Positions 15,713 through 24,268 of a DNA stretch of 44,374 bases are shown piece by piece. Source of the stretch: an uncultured Variovorax sp. (lineage in GTDB: Bacteria > Pseudomonadota > Gammaproteobacteria > Burkholderiales > Burkholderiaceae_C); the NCBI GenBank assembly GCA_913776885.1, contig CAJYQC010000043.1, forward strand, positions 1-44,374, in the 5' to 3' direction. The position numbers and the translations under genes are program-made. Position 1 is the first letter of the stretch, and each line of letters opens with the position of its first letter. The notes under the pieces are model-generated. The model did no database searches and was not told the origin of the DNA. It worked only from the letters and a program-made list of their open reading frames with translations.

Positions 15713-17056
15713 ATGCAGACCACGACCATCGACGACGGACTGCGCACGCTGGCCGAGGAGGCCGTCGTCTACGCCTTCCCGCTCTACGAGATGAGCCGCA
15801 TGCGCGCGGCCACCTCGCCGCAGCGCACCGACACCGCCGGAGAAGCACCCAGGCCGCATCGCTGGTGCAACGTGTTCACGCACGCGCGCCAGCTGCTGGG
15901 CGCAGGCAAGAGCCGCGTGGTGACGCCGAACAACGACACGCTCTACACCAACGCCTGGCTCGACCTGGGCGAAGGCCCGCTGGTGATCGACGTGCCCGAC
16001 ACGGCCGGGCGCTACTACGTGCTGGGCCTGCTGGACTTCTACACGAACCCCTTCGCGCACATCGGCCAGCGGCTCACCGGAACGGCGGCGCGCTCCTTCC
16101 TCGTCACGCCGCCGGGCTGGCGCGGGGAAGTGCCGGCCGCATTCGCGCAGCCCGGCTCGCACATCGAGGCGCCGACACGCTGGCTGTGGGTGATCGGCCG
16201 CATCCTGGTCGACGGACCCGGCGACGTGCAGGCCGTGAATGCGCTGCAGGACGGCTTCGTCGTGCGCACGCTCGGCGACTGGCGGGCCGGCAAGGCCTCG
16301 TCGATGCCGAAGCATTTCGACCCGGCCTGCGATCCGAAGGCGCCGCTGAGCGCCGAACACTTCGCGGCGCAGGTGACCCGCGCACTGCGCGAGAACCCGC
16401 CGCCGGCGCGCGATGCCGGGCTGCTGGCACGCTTCACGCGGCTCGGGCTGGGCCTCGGTACCGGCGAACCCGACGAGGCGCAGCTCGCCGTGCTGCAGGA
16501 CGCGCTCGATGCCGTGCTGCCGCGCCTGCGCCATGCGCAGTCGGGCGCCACCTCTTCCACCGGCTGGGTGCAGATGCCGCTGGTCGAAGGCAGCTTCGGC
16601 GACGACCACCTGGCGCGCGCGCTGGTGGCGCTCAAGTACATCGGCATGCTCGAGAGCCGCGAGGCGACCTACCCGCTGGCGTGGCACGACGCGTCCGGGC
16701 GCAAGCTCGACGGCAGCGGCCGCTACACGCTGCGCTTCGCGCCGGGCGCGCTGCCGCCGGTCGATGCCTTCTGGTCGCTCACGATGTACGACAGCCGCGA
16801 CTACATGCTGGTGGACAACCCCATCGACCGCTACGCCATCGGCGACCGCACGCCCGGGCTGCGCCGCGATTCGGACGGCGGGCTCACGCTGCACATCCAG
16901 CATGCGCGCCCTGACGATGAAGCCGCGCAGGCGAACTGGCTGCCGGCGCCCGCGGGCGAGTTCTATCTGTGCCTGCGCGCCTACGTGCCGCGCGAGGAAA
17001 TGCTGGACGGCCTCTATGCGCTGCCGGCGCTGGTGCGTACCGGGGAGGCCGCATGA
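15713..17056 (+). CDS. DUF1254/DUF1214 protein (second copy)
   Basis: A 447-residue paralogue of the preceding protein with the same domain order: DUF1254 (about 12-140; YAFPLYEMSRMRA, RVVTPNNDTLYTNAWLDL, YYVLGLLDFYTNPFAHIG) and DUF1214 (about 330-445; LRFAPGALPPVDAFWSLTMYDSRDYM, AIGDRTPGLRR, NWLPAPAGEFYLCLRAYVPRE). Here the NxDTLY core is intact, whereas the first copy has NDLLY. No signal peptide. ATG 15713 has GGAGG 7 nt upstream, and the stop overlaps the next ATG by 4 bp. Adjacent, diverged paralogues may form a hetero-oligomer or act on successive intermediates; this is inference. Confidence 0.87.
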   Translation: MQTTTIDDGLRTLAEEAVVYAFPLYEMSRMRAATSPQRTDTAGEAPRPHRWCNVFTHARQLLGAGKSRVVTPNNDTLYTNAWLDLGEGPLVIDVPDTAGRYYVLGLLDFYTNPFAHIGQRLTGTAARSFLVTPPGWRGEVPAAFAQPGSHIEAPTRWLWVIGRILVDGPGDVQAVNALQDGFVVRTLGDWRAGKASSMPKHFDPACDPKAPLSAEHFAAQVTRALRENPPPARDAGLLARFTRLGLGLGTGEPDEAQLAVLQDALDAVLPRLRHAQSGATSSTGWVQMPLVEGSFGDDHLARALVALKYIGMLESREATYPLAWHDASGRKLDGSGRYTLRFAPGALPPVDAFWSLTMYDSRDYMLVDNPIDRYAIGDRTPGLRRDSDGGLTLHIQHARPDDEAAQANWLPAPAGEFYLCLRAYVPREEMLDGLYALPALVRTGEAA

Positions 17057-18321
17057 ACACGAACGACACGAACGGCGCCGGACAGGAGAAGCCTTTCCTC
17101 ATCGTCGGCACCGGCACCGAGACGGTGGCGCCGGGCCTGCACATCCTGCGCGGCCAGGGGCAGTCCTTCGTGGCCGAGACGGACGCCGGCCTCGTGGTGA
17201 TCGATGCCGGGCCTGGCGGCCCGGTGACGCAGGGAATGATCGACGCGGTGCGCAAGCTCAGCAACGCGCCGCTGCATGCGCTCTGCTACAGCCACGGGCA
17301 CGTGGGCTACAACTCCGGCGTGCCGATGTGGCTCGCGCATGCCGAGCAGCGCGGTGATGCGCCGCCGCGCGTCATCGCGCACCGCAACGTGCTGCGGCGC
17401 CAGGCCCGCTACCGCGAGACCGAGGCGCTGCAGCACCGCATGGCGGAGATCCAGTTCAACCGGCCGGCGGGCTTCTTCGACCGGCGGCTCACCATGCACG
17501 CGCCCACGGAAACTTTCGACGACCGGCTGCAGATCGGCCAGGGCGACAGCCATGTCGAGCTGCGCTGGGCGCCATCGGAAACCGACGACGCGATCGCGCT
17601 GTGGAGCCCGTCGCAGCGCGTGCTTTACGGCGGCGCGGCGCTGATCGATTCGATTCCCAACATCGGCACGCCCTTTCGCACGATGCGCGACACGGTGCGC
17701 TGGGCCGACACGCTCGAAGCGCTCGCGGCGCTCGGCGCGCGCAAGGCGGTGCGCGAGTTCGGCGCCACGCTCGAAGGCGAGGAGCAGGTGCGGCACGTGC
17801 TCACCCACACCGCGCGTGCGCTGCGCTGGCTGCGCGCCGAGGTCGTGCGGCTGATGAACGAGGGGCACAACGAGCGCGGCGTGCTCGCGCGCATCCGCTT
17901 TCCCGACGAGCTGTTCGGCGTCGAGTGGATGAAGCCGACGTACGGCGACCCCGGCTACATCGTGCGCGACATCTACCGCTCGGAGAACGGCTGGTGGGAC
18001 CGCAACCCGACCTCGCTGCACCCCGAGGCACCCGAGACCGTCGGCCGGGCCGTGGCCGAGGCCATCACCGACAAGCGCGGCGTGATCGCGCGTGCATGCG
18101 CCCTCGCAAAGGAACGCCGCTGGCAGCTCGCGCTGCACGTCATCGACCTGCTGGCCACCGCCGAGGGTAACGCGCCCGAGATCGCGGAGGCCCGATCGCT
18201 CAAGGCCGAATGGCTGCGCGAGCGTGCACGGCAGGTGCCGAGTTACGTCTCGCGCAACCTGTATCGCGTGGGCGCGGACATGATCGAGCAGGGAACGCAG
18301 GCGCGCTTCGGCATCCACTGA
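17053..18321 (+). CDS. Alkyl-sulfatase-like metallo-beta-lactamase-fold protein with altered metal motif
   Basis: A 422-residue protein with an N-terminal metallo-beta-lactamase fold (about 15-250; GLVVIDAGPGGPVTQG, LHALCYSHGHVGYNSG) and a C-terminal alkyl-sulfatase dimerisation-type helical region (about 275-400; NERGVLARIRFPDELFGVEWMKPTYGDPGYIVRDIYRSENGWWDRNPTSL). The overall order resembles SdsA1/BDS1 sulfatases, but the zinc motif HxHxDH reads H81-G-H83-V-G85-Y86, so Asp and the third His are gone. The stretch where sulfatases carry further acidic ligands reads VLYGGAAL. No signal peptide is visible. It may have one metal, a different chemistry, or no hydrolase activity. It overlaps the preceding gene by 4 bp. 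Confidence 0.82.
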   Translation: MNTNDTNGAGQEKPFLIVGTGTETVAPGLHILRGQGQSFVAETDAGLVVIDAGPGGPVTQGMIDAVRKLSNAPLHALCYSHGHVGYNSGVPMWLAHAEQRGDAPPRVIAHRNVLRRQARYRETEALQHRMAEIQFNRPAGFFDRRLTMHAPTETFDDRLQIGQGDSHVELRWAPSETDDAIALWSPSQRVLYGGAALIDSIPNIGTPFRTMRDTVRWADTLEALAALGARKAVREFGATLEGEEQVRHVLTHTARALRWLRAEVVRLMNEGHNERGVLARIRFPDELFGVEWMKPTYGDPGYIVRDIYRSENGWWDRNPTSLHPEAPETVGRAVAEAITDKRGVIARACALAKERRWQLALHVIDLLATAEGNAPEIAEARSLKAEWLRERARQVPSYVSRNLYRVGADMIEQGTQARFGIH

Positions 18322-18345
18322 AAAACAGACGACAGGAGACAACAC

Positions 18346-19344
18346 ATGACAACCACACTCCTCCGGCACCGCCTGCGCTCGCTGGCCGTGGGCGCGCTCG
18401 CGGCTTGGGCGGCGATGGCCGTCCATGCACAGGGCAATGCCGATGCCTACCCCGACAAGCCGGTGACGCTGATCGTGCCCACGGCGGCGGCGGGCGGCAC
18501 CGACACCATATCGCGGCTGATCGCCGACGCGCTCTCCAAGTCGATGAAGCAGCCCTTCATCATCGACAACCGCCCGGGCGCCAACGGCATCCTCGGCACC
18601 GAGCTCGCGGCGCGCGCCGCGCCCGACGGCTACAAGCTGCTGTTCACCTACGCCGCGGCGATGGTGGTGAACCCCAGCCTCTACAGGAAGCTGCCCTACG
18701 ACCCGGTGAAGGACTTCGCGCCCGTGGCGCAGATCGGGCGCGGCGGCAACCTGCTGCTGGTGCGGCCGGACCTGCCGGTGAAGACGCTCAAGGAATTCGT
18801 TGCCTACGCCAAGGCACGCCCCGGCAAGCTCAACTACTGCTCGTGGGGCAACGGCTCGGGCGGCCACCTCGCGATGGAGAGCCTCAGGAAGCAGGCGGGC
18901 CTGTCGATGACGCATGTGCCCTACAAGGGCAGCGGTCCGTGCGTGCAGGACCTGATGGGCGGGCAGGTGGATGCGGCCTTCGCCGACATGTCGTCCACGG
19001 TGGAGCTGGTGCGCGCGGGCCGGCTGAAGGCGCTGGCCAACAGCGGACCCTCGCGCATCCCGATGCTGCCCGACGTGCCGACGATGACGGAGGCCGGCTA
19101 CCCCTTCGCTAACTATTCGTGGTACGGCCTGCTGGCGCCCGCGAAGACGCCGCCGGCCATCGTCAAGAAGCTCAACCTCGCGGTGAACCAGGTGCTGAAG
19201 GACCCGGCGGTGGTGCAGCGCCTGCGCGAACTCAACTTCACCGACCTGCCGCAGAACACGCCCGAGCAGTTCGCCTCCACCATCCAGAAGGACCTGCACG
19301 ACTGGAACGTGCTGGTGAAGGACATCGGACTGACGCTGGAGTGA
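18346..19344 (+). CDS. Bug/TctC-family periplasmic substrate-binding protein (second copy)
   Basis: A 332-residue periplasmic Bug-family receptor with a signal peptide (MTTTLLRHRLRSLAVGALAA ... AVHAQ) and mature start NADAYPDKPVTLIVPTAAAGGTDTISR. Family words include GANGILGTELAARAAPDGYKLL, MTHVPYKGSGPCVQDLMGGQVDAAF and GRLKALANSGPSRIPMLPDVPTM. AGGAGA lies about 8 nt before ATG 18346. It is the last gene of the operon and converges on ruvA, 24 bp away. It differs from the first copy in the ligand-facing segments (AAAGGTD against QAGGSTD), so a different ligand is plausible. Confidence 0.93.
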   Translation: MTTTLLRHRLRSLAVGALAAWAAMAVHAQGNADAYPDKPVTLIVPTAAAGGTDTISRLIADALSKSMKQPFIIDNRPGANGILGTELAARAAPDGYKLLFTYAAAMVVNPSLYRKLPYDPVKDFAPVAQIGRGGNLLLVRPDLPVKTLKEFVAYAKARPGKLNYCSWGNGSGGHLAMESLRKQAGLSMTHVPYKGSGPCVQDLMGGQVDAAFADMSSTVELVRAGRLKALANSGPSRIPMLPDVPTMTEAGYPFANYSWYGLLAPAKTPPAIVKKLNLAVNQVLKDPAVVQRLRELNFTDLPQNTPEQFASTIQKDLHDWNVLVKDIGLTLE

Positions 19345-19368
19345 AGAGAAGCGACGGCGCCGCCTGCC

Positions 19369-19941
19369 TCACTTGGCCAGCGACTTCAGCGCCAGCTTGA
19401 TGCCCTCGCTCACCGTCGCATCCTTGGGCAGCACCTTGAGCGCGAGCGCGGCTTCCTTGTCGCTGTAGCCCAGGGCGACCAGCGCCTGCAGGATGTCGGC
19501 CTGCGCGTCGGAGGCGGCGTGCGCCGGCAGGCCGATGTCGGCGCCGAGCTTGCCCTTGAGCTCCAGCAGCAGCCGCTCGGCCGTCTTCTTGCCGATGCCG
19601 GGGATCTTCACCAGCCGGCCCAGCTCCTGCGTGGTGATCGCCTGCGAGAGCTCGCCCACGCTCATGCCCGAGAGCAGGCCCAGCGCGGTGCGCGGGCCCA
19701 CGCCGGTGATCTTGATGAGCTGGCGGAAGGCTGCGCGCTCCTCGGCGGTGCCGAAGCCGTAGAGAATCTGCGCGTCCTCGCGCACGACGAAGTGCGTGAG
19801 AAGCGACACCTTGGTGCCGACGTTCGGCAGGTTGTAGAACGTGCTCATCGGCACGTCGACCTCGTAGCCGACGCCGTTGCAGTCGACAACGACCTGCGGC
19901 GGATTGCGCTCGGCCAGGGTGCCGGTCAGTTTGCCTATCAT
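19369..19941 (-). CDS. ruvA: Holliday junction DNA-binding protein RuvA
   Basis: RuvA tetramers bind Holliday junctions and load RuvB. The 190-residue product has the OB-fold N-terminus ([20 protein letters not shown]), two helix-hairpin-helix motifs ([10 protein letters not shown] at about 76-87 and [10 protein letters not shown] at about 110-120), and the C-terminal RuvB-contacting domain ([24 protein letters not shown]). It has the same orientation as ruvB but lies about 17 kb away, instead of directly upstream as in most proteobacteria. phoH starts divergently on the other side. Confidence 0.97.
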   Translation of the reverse strand: MIGKLTGTLAERNPPQVVVDCNGVGYEVDVPMSTFYNLPNVGTKVSLLTHFVVREDAQILYGFGTAEERAAFRQLIKITGVGPRTALGLLSGMSVGELSQAITTQELGRLVKIPGIGKKTAERLLLELKGKLGADIGLPAHAASDAQADILQALVALGYSDKEAALALKVLPKDATVSEGIKLALKSLAK

Positions 19942-19943
19942 TG

Positions 19944-20045
19944 GCTTCCCCCCGTTGCTTGCTCACTCCGTGTAGCCGCTTTCCCCCTCAAGAGGGCAAC
20001 ACCGGCGGCCCGGCAAAGCCGGTTCCGCGGTGTTCCCCGCCCTGG
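19944..20045 (+). repeat. Dispersed intergenic repeat upstream of phoH
   Basis: The ruvA-phoH divergent gap holds CCCCCCGTTGCTTGCTCACT followed by CCGTGTAGCCGCTTTCCCCC, a CCCTCAAGAGGG hairpin, then CCGGCGGCCCGGCAAAGCCG and GTTCCGCGGTG. The word order matches the element at 6767-6862 and its core resembles 2283-2376. Any promoter for ruvA or phoH must lie in or beside it. Confidence 0.65.
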
Positions 20046-20109
20046 ATTGCGTTTTTTCGAGCGTGGCTGGTCTTGCATGGGCTGCCGATTAGATGGAAAT
20101 GGATACCGC

Positions 20110-21057
20110 GTGATTCTGCGACACACCTTCACCCCACTGAACAACTCGCGCCTGAGCCACCTGTGCGGGCCGCTGGACGCCCACCTGCGCCGCATCGAGG
20201 AGGCGCTGGACGTGAAGATCGCTCACCGCCACGAGCAGTTCAAGGTGGATGGCCACAAGGCCGCCGCCCAGCGCGCGATGGACGTACTGCAGGCGCTCTA
20301 CGAGATCGCGCAGCGGCCCATCGACGCGGCCGTGGTGCAGCTCACGCTGGCCGGCGACGGCGGGATGCTCGAGGGCGACGAGGACGCGGCGATGCTCGTC
20401 ACCCGCCGCGGCGACCTGCGGCCGCGCACGCCCACGCAGGCGATCTATCTCGACAACATCGCCAGGCACGACATCACCTTCGGCATCGGCCCGGCCGGCA
20501 CCGGCAAGACGTATCTGGCAGTGGCCTGCGCGGTAGACGCGCTGGAGCGCGCCGCCGTGCAGCGCATCGTGCTCACGCGCCCGGCCGTGGAAGCGGGCGA
20601 GCGCCTGGGCTTCCTGCCGGGCGACCTGACGCAGAAGGTCGACCCGTACCTGCGCCCGCTGTACGACGCGCTCTACGACCTGATGGGCTTCGAGAAGGTG
20701 CATAAGGCCTTCGAGCGAAACGCGCTGGAGATCGCGCCGCTGGCCTTCATGCGCGGGCGCACGCTGAACAACGCCTTCGTGATCCTCGACGAGGCGCAGA
20801 ACACCACGCCCGAGCAGATGAAGATGTTCCTCACGCGCATCGGCTTCGGCGCGCGCGCGGTGGTGACGGGCGACGTGAGCCAGATCGACCTGCCCAAGAG
20901 CCAGCTAAGCGGCCTGATCGACGCGGAGCGCGTGCTCAAGCGCGTGAGCGGCATCGCGATGACGCACTTCACCAGCGCCGACGTGGTGCGCCACCCGCTG
21001 GTGGCGAAGATCGTCGATGCCTACGACGGCCAGCGCAAGCGCGCGGGGAGCCACTGA
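20110..21057 (+). CDS. PhoH family ATPase (YbeZ type)
   Basis: A 315-residue cytosolic P-loop ATPase of the PhoH/YbeZ family, linked to RNA metabolism and ribosome quality control together with YbeY. Walker [12 protein letters not shown] begins at residue 127 and Walker B VILDEAQN has D227; [10 protein letters not shown] is the next conserved motif. The N-terminal part ([20 protein letters not shown] ... FKVDG) carries the KH-like region. GTG 20110 is preferred because homologues begin at (M/V)ILRHTF; ATG 20077 would add 11 residues. ybeY follows 1 bp after the stop, the usual pair. Confidence 0.9.
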   Translation: MILRHTFTPLNNSRLSHLCGPLDAHLRRIEEALDVKIAHRHEQFKVDGHKAAAQRAMDVLQALYEIAQRPIDAAVVQLTLAGDGGMLEGDEDAAMLVTRRGDLRPRTPTQAIYLDNIARHDITFGIGPAGTGKTYLAVACAVDALERAAVQRIVLTRPAVEAGERLGFLPGDLTQKVDPYLRPLYDALYDLMGFEKVHKAFERNALEIAPLAFMRGRTLNNAFVILDEAQNTTPEQMKMFLTRIGFGARAVVTGDVSQIDLPKSQLSGLIDAERVLKRVSGIAMTHFTSADVVRHPLVAKIVDAYDGQRKRAGSH

Positions 21058-21058
21058 G

Positions 21059-21526
21059 ATGGCGGCATCGAAGCTCCCGGCGCTTTCGCTGTCGCTGCAG
21101 TTCGGCCGCTTCAAGGGCGTGGAGCGCCATCGCGCCGCGCTGCCGCGCCACAGGGTGGCGCGCTGGATACGCCACGCGCTGGACATCGACGGCGAGATCA
21201 CGGTGCGCATCGTCGACGCCGACGAGGGCCAACGCCTGAACCGCGAGTTCCGCGGCAAGGACTACGCGACCAACGTGCTCACCTTCGACTACGCGCAGGG
21301 CCCTGTCGTGATGGCCGACCTGGTGCTGTGCGCGCCGGTGGTCGCGCGCGAGGCCAGGGAGAACCGCAAGACGCTGGCCGACCACTACGCCCACCTGCTG
21401 GTGCACGGCACGCTGCACGCCCAGGGCTGGGACCACGAGACCAGCGAGGCCGACGCCGACGAGATGGAGGCGTATGAGATCGAGATCCTCGCGGGGCTGG
21501 GCATCCGCAGCCCCTACGGCAAGTAG
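21059..21526 (+). CDS. ybeY: Endoribonuclease YbeY, rRNA maturation factor
   Basis: A 155-residue zinc-dependent single-strand endoribonuclease needed for 16S rRNA 3' end maturation and 70S quality control. The metal motif HGxLHxxGxDH is complete: H116-G-T-L-H120-AQGW-D-H126. [29 protein letters not shown] is the characteristic central block. The start ATG 21059 follows the phoH stop directly, with GGGGAG 8 nt upstream lying inside the end of phoH. The N-terminal 40 residues ([19 protein letters not shown]) match a betaproteobacterial extension relative to E. coli. Confidence 0.94.
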   Translation: MAASKLPALSLSLQFGRFKGVERHRAALPRHRVARWIRHALDIDGEITVRIVDADEGQRLNREFRGKDYATNVLTFDYAQGPVVMADLVLCAPVVAREARENRKTLADHYAHLLVHGTLHAQGWDHETSEADADEMEAYEIEILAGLGIRSPYGK

Positions 21527-21540
21527 CAGCGCGGCCGCCG

Positions 21541-21980
<440 letters not shown>

Positions 21981-21984
<4 letters not shown>

Positions 21985-22898
21985 AGGGGTTGATGTTCGC
22001 CGGCCTGGGTGGCGCGGGCTTCCATGGTGAGGGGCAGCAGCTGGATGGTGACGCGCAGGCCGGGCACGGCGTCCATGAGCGCCTGCTCGAGTTCGTCGCG
22101 CATGCCGGCGGCGTGCTGCAGCGTCCAGTCGCCGGGCACGTGCATGTGCAGGTCGGCGAAGCGGCGCTGGCCGGCGCTGCGGGTGACCATGTCGTCGAAG
22201 CGCAGGCGGGCGCCTTCGGGCACGCGCGCCGCGAAGGCATCGATGGTGGCGCGCACGGTGGCGAGGGTTTCGGAGTCGACCGCCTCGTCCATCAGCCCCT
22301 GCGAAGAGCGCCACACCAGCTTGGCGCCTTCGCGCGCGATGTTCAGGGCGACGCCGATGGCCAGCACCGGGTCGAGCCAGAGCCAGCCGGTGGCCATCAC
22401 GCCGACGATGCCGACCAGCACGGCGGCCGACGTCCAGACGTCGGCCATCAGGTGGCGGCCGTCGGCCTCCAGTGCGATCGAGCGGTGGGCGCGCGCAGCG
22501 CGGAACAGCAGCAGCGCCAGCCCCGCGTTGAAGCCCGAGCTGATCACCGACAGCGCCAGGCCCCAGCCCAGTTGCTCCAGCGGCTGCGGAGACAGCAGGC
22601 GATGCACCGACACCCAGAGGATGGCGATGGCGGCGCCCATGATCAGGATGCCCTCGAAGCCCGAGGAGAAATACTCGGCCTTGTGGTGGCCGTAGGGGTG
22701 GTCGTCATCGGCCGGGCGCTCGGCGATGGTCACCATGGCCAGCGCGAAGACCGCGCTCGCGAGGTTCACGAAGGACTCCATGGCGTCCGAGATCAGACCC
22801 ATGGAGTTCGTCATGTAGCCGGCCAGGCCCTTGAGCACGATCGTGATCAAAGCCACGGCAACCGACGCACGAAGCAGCGTCCTAGGGGTAAACGTCAT
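21981..22898 (-). CDS. Cation diffusion facilitator transporter with E-N/H-D metal site
   Basis: A 305-residue inner-membrane CDF antiporter. The family words [15 protein letters not shown] (TM2), [16 protein letters not shown] (TM2-3 loop) and [12 protein letters not shown] (TM5) are clear, with a C-terminal cytoplasmic domain ending [27 protein letters not shown]. By alignment to FieF the metal site would be E41 and N45 in TM2 with H149 and D153 in TM5, not the D-D-H-D of FieF. The cation is therefore uncertain. It is unrelated in site chemistry to DmeF at 236-1180. The gene leads an operon with dtd. Confidence 0.88.
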
Positions 22899-23050
22899 TC
22901 GAAACTCACCGTGAACAGTGCAGGAAGCAATGCGAAAAGCGGTAAAAGGCCGCAGAAACGCCGTGAATTATCGGGCTCGTGTCCATATGTAACTCCTTCG
23001 CATTAATAATGCTTGGCAAACATTGCGCAACTGTTATCACAGAGAGCCAA

Positions 23051-23593
23051 ATGATGAAAAACCTCGTGACCGTCTTCGGCGGCCTCGCCGTCGCGGGATA
23101 TGCGGCACTGGCCCAGGCCCAGACCCCGCCGGCCGCTCCAGCCGCCGCTGCAGCCCCCGTTCCGGCAGCCGCCGCCGGTGCGACGCCGGCTCCCGCTGCC
23201 AAGCCGGAGCTCCAGGCGGGGTTCCTGAAGTCGGTGCGCGGCAACGTCCAGCTGCTCAACGGCGCCGGCGCCACCCGCGCAGCCAGTCCGGGGGACGCAG
23301 TGGGCGCGGTCGACCGCATCGTGACCGGCCCCGATTCCTCGGCCTCTCTGGTGCTGCGCGACGACACGACGCTGGTGGTCGGACCCTCCTCGCGGCTCGA
23401 TCTCAAGGAATTCCATTTCGACGGCACCACGCGCGACGGCGGCATCCTGGTTTCGCTGCTGCGCGGCTCGATGCGCATGATCACCGGCCTCATCGGCAAG
23501 ACCAATCCCGACGCGGTCCGGGTCGAGACGCAGACTGCCACCATCGGCATCCGCGGCACCGACTTCATCGTGCAAGCCAACGGCCAGCCATGA
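23051..23593 (+). CDS. FecR-domain periplasmic protein
   Basis: A 180-residue exported protein. Signal peptide MMKNLVTVFGGLAVAGYAALAQA, then an Ala/Pro-rich linker (about 24-56), then a FecR domain (about 60-175; GNVQLLNGAGATRAASPGDAVGAVDRIVTGPDSSASLVLRDDTTLVVGPSS ... TATIGIRGTDFIV). It has no transmembrane anti-sigma region and no sigma-factor neighbour, so it is not a FecR-type anti-sigma regulator; such stand-alone FecR-domain proteins occur with OmpA-like proteins. ATG 23051 or 23054 may both be used. A short AT-rich region precedes it (TTGGCA at 23013, TATCAC at 23035, weak). Its stop overlaps the OmpA-family gene by 4 bp. Confidence 0.85.
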   Translation: MMKNLVTVFGGLAVAGYAALAQAQTPPAAPAAAAAPVPAAAAGATPAPAAKPELQAGFLKSVRGNVQLLNGAGATRAASPGDAVGAVDRIVTGPDSSASLVLRDDTTLVVGPSSRLDLKEFHFDGTTRDGGILVSLLRGSMRMITGLIGKTNPDAVRVETQTATIGIRGTDFIVQANGQP

Positions 23594-24222
23594 TCAAGAT
23601 GCTGAAGAAACTCCAATCCCCCCGTTTCACGTCCCTTCTCACGGCCGCATCGGCCGCCGCCCTGCTGGCCGCATGCTCCACGCCCGGCACGCGGGTGGTG
23701 CTGCTGCCGCAGGCGGACGGCAAGCCCTCGGCGGTGGTGGTTCGCGCCAAGGACGGCGAGGAAGTGCTCTCCACGCCCTACCAGCGCGCCACGGCCGCTA
23801 TCGGCGCCAAGGGCGCACCGGTGGTCGACAGCGTCGATCCGGCCAAGGTGCAGGCGGAGAACAAGCCGCTGTTCGACATGCGCCCGCCCCCGCCGCAGCG
23901 CTACACGGTCTATTTCGAGCTCGGCGGAACCACGCTGACGCCGGCCTCGCAGCAGATCATGAGCGAGGCTCTGGCGGCGGCGCTGGCGCGCAGCGGCGGC
24001 GACATCGTGGTCACCGGCCACACCGACACCAAGGGCAGCGGTCCGCAGAACGACGATCTCTCGCGCCGCCGGGCGCAGGAAGTGGCCCAGCTCTTCGTCG
24101 AGCGCCAGTTCCCGGCCAACCGCATCGAGGCCGTGGGCCGCGGCGAACGCGACCTGGCCGTGCAGACCGCCGACGAAGTGGACGAGCCGCGCAACCGGCG
24201 CGTGACCATCGAGGTCCGCTGA
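23590..24222 (+). CDS. OmpA-family lipoprotein
   Basis: A 210-residue lipoprotein. The signal sequence ends in lipobox LLAAC with C29 as lipidation site; residue +2 is Ser, so outer-membrane delivery is expected. An uncharacterised segment of about 85 residues precedes the peptidoglycan-binding OmpA C-terminal domain (about 105-208: YTVYFELGGTTLTPASQQI, VTGHTDTKGSGPQNDDLSRRRA, ERDLAVQTADEVDEPRNRRVTIEV). It is translationally coupled to the FecR-domain gene, and both products meet in the periplasm, so a complex anchored to the cell wall is plausible. Confidence 0.9.
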   Translation: MIKMLKKLQSPRFTSLLTAASAAALLAACSTPGTRVVLLPQADGKPSAVVVRAKDGEEVLSTPYQRATAAIGAKGAPVVDSVDPAKVQAENKPLFDMRPPPPQRYTVYFELGGTTLTPASQQIMSEALAAALARSGGDIVVTGHTDTKGSGPQNDDLSRRRAQEVAQLFVERQFPANRIEAVGRGERDLAVQTADEVDEPRNRRVTIEVR

Positions 24223-24239
24223 TAGATAGATCATTGAAC

Positions 24240-24261
24240 GGGGCCGCCCCTGCGCGGCCCC
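24240..24261. terminator. Hairpin between convergent OmpA-family gene and tyrS
   Basis: GGGGCCGC (24240-24247), loop CCCTGC, GCGGCCCC (24254-24261): a perfect 8-bp GC stem in the 46-bp gap between two convergent genes. No U-tract follows on either strand, so it may be a weak intrinsic terminator or only an RNA 3' end stabiliser. Confidence 0.6.
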
Positions 24262-24268
24262 GCCAGGT

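Noticed and set aside
17014-19299. 761-codon minus-strand open frame opposite the MBL and Bug genes
   Set aside because: It has the same low-complexity composition and no signal or motif; both plus-strand genes have family signatures.
23013-23040. TTGGCA-16-TATCAC as promoter of the FecR/OmpA pair
   Set aside because: Both hexamers are partial matches and the start of transcription would fall within about 5 nt of the ATG; recorded only in the gene entry.
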